Part shown: piece by piece, positions 61,440-64,000 of the stretch | How the letters are laid out: every line of letters starts with the position of its first letter | Position numbering within the stretch: position 1 is the stretch's first letter | DNA from: an uncultured Streptomyces sp. | Lineage (GTDB): Bacteria; Actinomycetota; Actinomycetes; Streptomycetales; Streptomycetaceae | Direction of reading: 5' to 3' | Length of the DNA stretch: 64,000 bases | Assembly: GCF_947488945.1 (NCBI RefSeq) | Contig: NZ_CANLBS010000012.1 | Span: forward strand, 62,001-126,000 | Program-made: the position numbers and the translations under genes | Notes under the pieces: model-generated | Told to the model about the DNA's origin: nothing | The model's input: the letters and a program-made list of their open reading frames with translations, nothing else | Database searches by the model: none

Positions 61440-62102
61440 ATGACACGCGCAGCCCTGCTCATCCTCGCCGACGGCCGGTTCCCCGCGGGTGGGCACGCCC
61501 ACTCCGGCGGTGCCGAACCGGCCGTCACGGCGGGCCGTATCCGTGACGCCGACGACCTCGCCGGCTTCTGCCGCGGCCGCCTGCACACCGCCGGGCTCAC
61601 CACCGCCGCGCTCGCCGCGGCGGCGGCCCTCGGCCTCGACCCGCTCGCCCTGGACGACGCCGCCGACGCCCGTACGCCCTCACCCGCGCTGCGCGCCACC
61701 GCCCGCAAACTGGGCCGCCAGCTCATGCGGGCGGCCCGGCACACCTGGCCCGGCCCGGAGCTGGACGCGCTCGCCGCGGCCCGGCCCCGGGGGGCCCACC
61801 AGCCCGTCGTCCTCGGCCTCACCGCCCGTTCGGCCGGCCTCACCCCCGAGGACGCCGCCCACTGCGCCGCCTACGAAGCGGTCGGCGGACCCGCCACCGC
61901 GGTCGTCCGGCTGCTCTCGCTCGACCCCTTCGAGGCCACCGCCGTCCTCGCCCGCCTCGCCCCGGACCTCGACCGGGTCGTCGAACAGGCGGTGGCCGCC
62001 GCCCGGCAGGGCATCGACGCCCTGCCCTCGGCCTCCGCGCCGCTGCTCGACATCGCCGCCGAGATCCACGCCGCACAGCCGGTCCGCCTCTTCGCGTCGT
62101 AG
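61440..62102 (+). CDS. ureF: urease accessory protein UreF
   Basis: 220 residues. ILADGRFPAGGHAHSGGAEP is the UreF N-terminal block, and LARLAPDLDRVVEQAVAA the late one. It brings UreG and UreD to apo-urease for nickel insertion. Follows ureC by 13 bases. Confidence 0.94.
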   Translation: MTRAALLILADGRFPAGGHAHSGGAEPAVTAGRIRDADDLAGFCRGRLHTAGLTTAALAAAAALGLDPLALDDAADARTPSPALRATARKLGRQLMRAARHTWPGPELDALAAARPRGAHQPVVLGLTARSAGLTPEDAAHCAAYEAVGGPATAVVRLLSLDPFEATAVLARLAPDLDRVVEQAVAAARQGIDALPSASAPLLDIAAEIHAAQPVRLFAS

Positions 62103-62140
62103 GACCGGACCGTCGCACCGCCATCCTCAGGAGCCGCACC

Positions 62141-62815
62141 ATGCACCTCGACCACTCCCACGGCACGGCCGCCGTCAGCGCCGACGCCGCCCGCCCCGAC
62201 GGCACCCGTCGGGCCCTGCGCATCGGCCTCGGCGGGCCGGTCGGCTCGGGCAAGACCGCCACCGTCGCCGCGCTCTGCCGTGCCCTGCGCGACCGCTACT
62301 CCATCGCCGTCGTCACCAATGACATCTACACCCGCGAGGACGCCGCCTTCCTGCTCCGCAACGCGGTCCTGCCGCCCGAGCGCATCCAGGCCGTCGAGAC
62401 CGGCGCCTGCCCGCACACCGCCATCCGCGACGACATCTCCGCCAACCTCGAAGCGGTCGAGGACCTGGAGGACACCGTCGGCCCCCTCGACCTGATCCTC
62501 GTCGAGTCCGGCGGCGACAACCTCACCGCCACCTTCTCCAAGGGGCTGGTGGACGCGCAGATCTTCGTCATCGACGTCGCCGGCGGCGACGACATCCCGC
62601 GCAAGGGAGGCCCCGGCGTCACCACCGCCGACCTGCTCGTCGTCAACAAGACCGACCTCGCCCCGTACGTCGGGTCCGACCTCGGTCGGATGGCCCGGGA
62701 CGCCGAGCAGCAGCGCGGCGAACTCCCGGTCGTGTTCCAGTCGTTGAGGGGCGAGGAGGGCGTGGCCCCGGTCGCCGGCTGGGTGCGGTCGCGGCTCGCC
62801 GCCTGGGTCGCGTGA
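62141..62815 (+). CDS. ureG: urease accessory GTPase UreG
   Basis: 224 residues. P-loop GLGGPVGSGKTATVAALCRA, ESGGDNLTATFSKGLVDAQI and VVNKTDLAPYVG are present. The N-terminus MHLDHSHGTAAV is histidine-containing (His2, His5, His7), which could bind nickel. It supplies GTP hydrolysis for Ni insertion. Overlaps the ureD start by four bases. Confidence 0.96.
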   Translation: MHLDHSHGTAAVSADAARPDGTRRALRIGLGGPVGSGKTATVAALCRALRDRYSIAVVTNDIYTREDAAFLLRNAVLPPERIQAVETGACPHTAIRDDISANLEAVEDLEDTVGPLDLILVESGGDNLTATFSKGLVDAQIFVIDVAGGDDIPRKGGPGVTTADLLVVNKTDLAPYVGSDLGRMARDAEQQRGELPVVFQSLRGEEGVAPVAGWVRSRLAAWVA

Positions 62816-63573
62816 GCGTCCGCGCGACGGCCCGGTTGCGGGCCGTGGCGGACGATCGCGGCTGCACCGTCCTGCCGGAGCTGGAGAGCGACGGACCGCT
62901 CGCGCTACGCCGCACCCGGGCCGCTGCCCCGTACGCCGGGGTCACCCTCGTCGGCGCGATGAGCGCGCCGCTCGGCGGCGACCGGCTGGCGGTGCGGGTC
63001 GCGGTGGAGGAGGGCGCCCGGCTCACCCTCGGCTCCGCCGCCGCCACCGTGGCGCTGCCCGGCCCCGGCCCCGCCACGTACGACGTGACGCTGGACGTCG
63101 GCGACGACGCGGTGCTGCGCTGGCTGCCGGAGCCGCTGATCTCCGCCCGCGGCAGCAGGCTGGCGATGACCACCCGGGTCACGCTCGCCCCGACCGCCCG
63201 GCTGGTGCTGCGCGAGGAGCAGGTGCTCGGCCGGCACCAAGAGCCCACCGGCGCCCTCACCACCCGCCTCGTCGTGCACCGGGCCGGCCGCCCGCTGCTG
63301 GACCAGCGACTGGCCTACGGGCCGGACGCCGAGCCCGGCTGGGACGGCCCGGCGGTCCTCGGAGACCACCGCACAGTCGGACAACTCCTGGTGGTGGACC
63401 CGGACTTCGACGACAAGAAACCGGCCGCCCGGGTCCTCGGCCCCACCGCCGTCCTCACCCCCCTGGCCGGACCCGCCGTCCTGGTCACGGCCGTCGCCGA
63501 GGACGCGCGCCTGCTGCGCGCGATCCTGGACGAGGCGGCGTACGAGATCCCCGGCGCCCGGGGTCGGGGGTGA
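62812..63573 (+). CDS. ureD: urease accessory protein UreD
   Basis: 253 residues, GTG start in GTGA over the ureG stop. Beta-rich UreD fold: VTLVGAMSAPLGGDRLAVRV, LRWLPEPLISARGSRLAMTT and RLVLREEQVLGRHQEPTGAL match the family pattern (WLPEP; R-EE..LGR). It is the scaffold for the activation complex. Last gene of the operon; there is no ureE or urea transporter here. Confidence 0.93.
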   Translation: MSVRATARLRAVADDRGCTVLPELESDGPLALRRTRAAAPYAGVTLVGAMSAPLGGDRLAVRVAVEEGARLTLGSAAATVALPGPGPATYDVTLDVGDDAVLRWLPEPLISARGSRLAMTTRVTLAPTARLVLREEQVLGRHQEPTGALTTRLVVHRAGRPLLDQRLAYGPDAEPGWDGPAVLGDHRTVGQLLVVDPDFDDKKPAARVLGPTAVLTPLAGPAVLVTAVAEDARLLRAILDEAAYEIPGARGRG

Positions 63574-63803
63574 GGCCGACTCCGGCCCGGGCGGCGGACC
63601 GCGGCGCGCCCGCGCGCCTTTGGGGCCGTCAACTCCCCTTCCCGGCGGCCGAGTCCGCTCAGCGCGACACCGTTCACCGGTTATTGGTTCGGTAAAGAAA
63701 CACGTGTACGCCCTGTCCTCAGGAACCGCACAGGCGCAAGGATCACGGGGAGTTCCGACACCGCGCCGCCCCGGCGGCGCGGCATCCCAGGGGGAGGTTC
63801 CAC

Positions 63804-64000
63804 GTGAGACGACGCTCCACACTGCTCGGACCGCTCGGCGCGCTGGTCGCCGGCACGCTCATGGTCGGCGCGACCGCGATACCCGCGGCCTCGGCGACCG
63901 CTCACCACGACGGCGGCGGCGCCGAGGCCCGAGGCGTCCTCGTCGCGGCGGACCGTGCGGCGGCGCAGGGGATCGACTGGGCCGCCTGTCCCGCGGACTG
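63804..64000 (+). CDS. secreted tripeptidyl-aminopeptidase-type alpha/beta hydrolase, N-terminal part
   Basis: GTG at 63804 with a GGGGGAGG site at about 63790-63797. The first 33 residues are a signal peptide (basic start, GPLGALVAGTLMVGATAIPA, then AASAT). The mature start GVLVAADRAAAQGIDWAACP resembles the Q/G-I-x-W-x-x-C-P beginning of streptomycete tripeptidyl aminopeptidases, which clip tripeptides from secreted proteins. The catalytic part lies beyond the window end. Confidence 0.7.
   Translation, partial: MRRRSTLLGPLGALVAGTLMVGATAIPAASATAHHDGGGAEARGVLVAADRAAAQGIDWAACPAD

Overview
The window reads as chromosomal DNA of a Streptomyces-like actinomycete. Base composition is very GC-rich, coding frames show a strong G/C third-position bias, GTG and TTG starts are common, and most long open frames on the opposite strand are shadows. 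Protein families are typical of the genus: BldD/XRE-cupin regulators, DesK-type kinase with NarL regulator, PQQP-rich membrane protein, NlpC/P60 hydrolase behind a c-di-AMP riboswitch, and a divergent second EF-Tu. No rRNA, tRNA, CRISPR array, prophage or intact insertion sequence was found.

Layout. 1-521: end of a LacI-type regulator. 522-2286: decayed DNA with SUKH and NUDIX remnants. 2287-5448: flavin reductase, two small proteins, uppP and a TVP38/DedA protein. 6141-9543: EF-Tu paralogue with a structured leader, spermidine-synthase-like protein, MFS exporter. 9691-14747: PQ-rich membrane protein, thioesterase, DedA protein, gamma-carbonic-anhydrase-like protein, acyltransferase, EamA exporter. 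14841-22521: XRE-cupin regulator, AAC(3)-like acetyltransferase, CoA-binding protein, YigZ protein, sbcDC, Lrp regulator. 22614-29401: rhodanese, ATP-grasp protein, DUF885 hydrolase, Lrp regulator divergent from a PLP lyase, membrane-anchored ACT-GNAT protein. 29704-40172: PhoD phosphatase, alpha/beta hydrolase, autoregulated-looking GntR gene, GNAT, ROK regulator, and a kinase/regulator pair divergent from an ABC exporter. 40381-47212: hypothetical protein, Mug glycosylase, purB, GDSL hydrolase, two CNNM/CorC proteins. 47213-48584: 1.4 kb without a gene. 48585-51216: GNAT, then a ribbon-helix-helix / PP2C / Fic-like group. 51318-56029: biotin genes bioD-bioA-bioB with divergent bioF. 56254-57338: anti-sigma-type kinase, riboswitch-controlled NlpC/P60. 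57882-58580: hypothetical protein and a broken ClpP-like gene. 59087-63573: urease operon ureABCFGD. 63804-64000: start of a secreted peptidase-like hydrolase.

Genes that probably work together: uppP with the TVP38 protein (lipid-carrier recycling); sbcD with sbcC (overlapping); the Lrp gene with the divergent PLP lyase; the kinase/regulator pair with the ABC exporter (two 16-bp palindromes between them); the two CNNM proteins (overlapping); the three-gene RHH/PP2C/Fic-like group; the bio cluster; and ure structural genes with accessory genes F, G and D but no ureE.

The best candidates for something undescribed are the PP2C gene lying between a ribbon-helix-helix antitoxin and a Fic-fold toxin that lacks the catalytic motif, and the twin palindromes that may link the two-component system to its exporter. 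Many short tandem repeats sit in the non-coding gaps (units of 6, 7, 8, 13, 16 and 22-23 bp). All identifications come from reading sequence motifs; no database search was possible.
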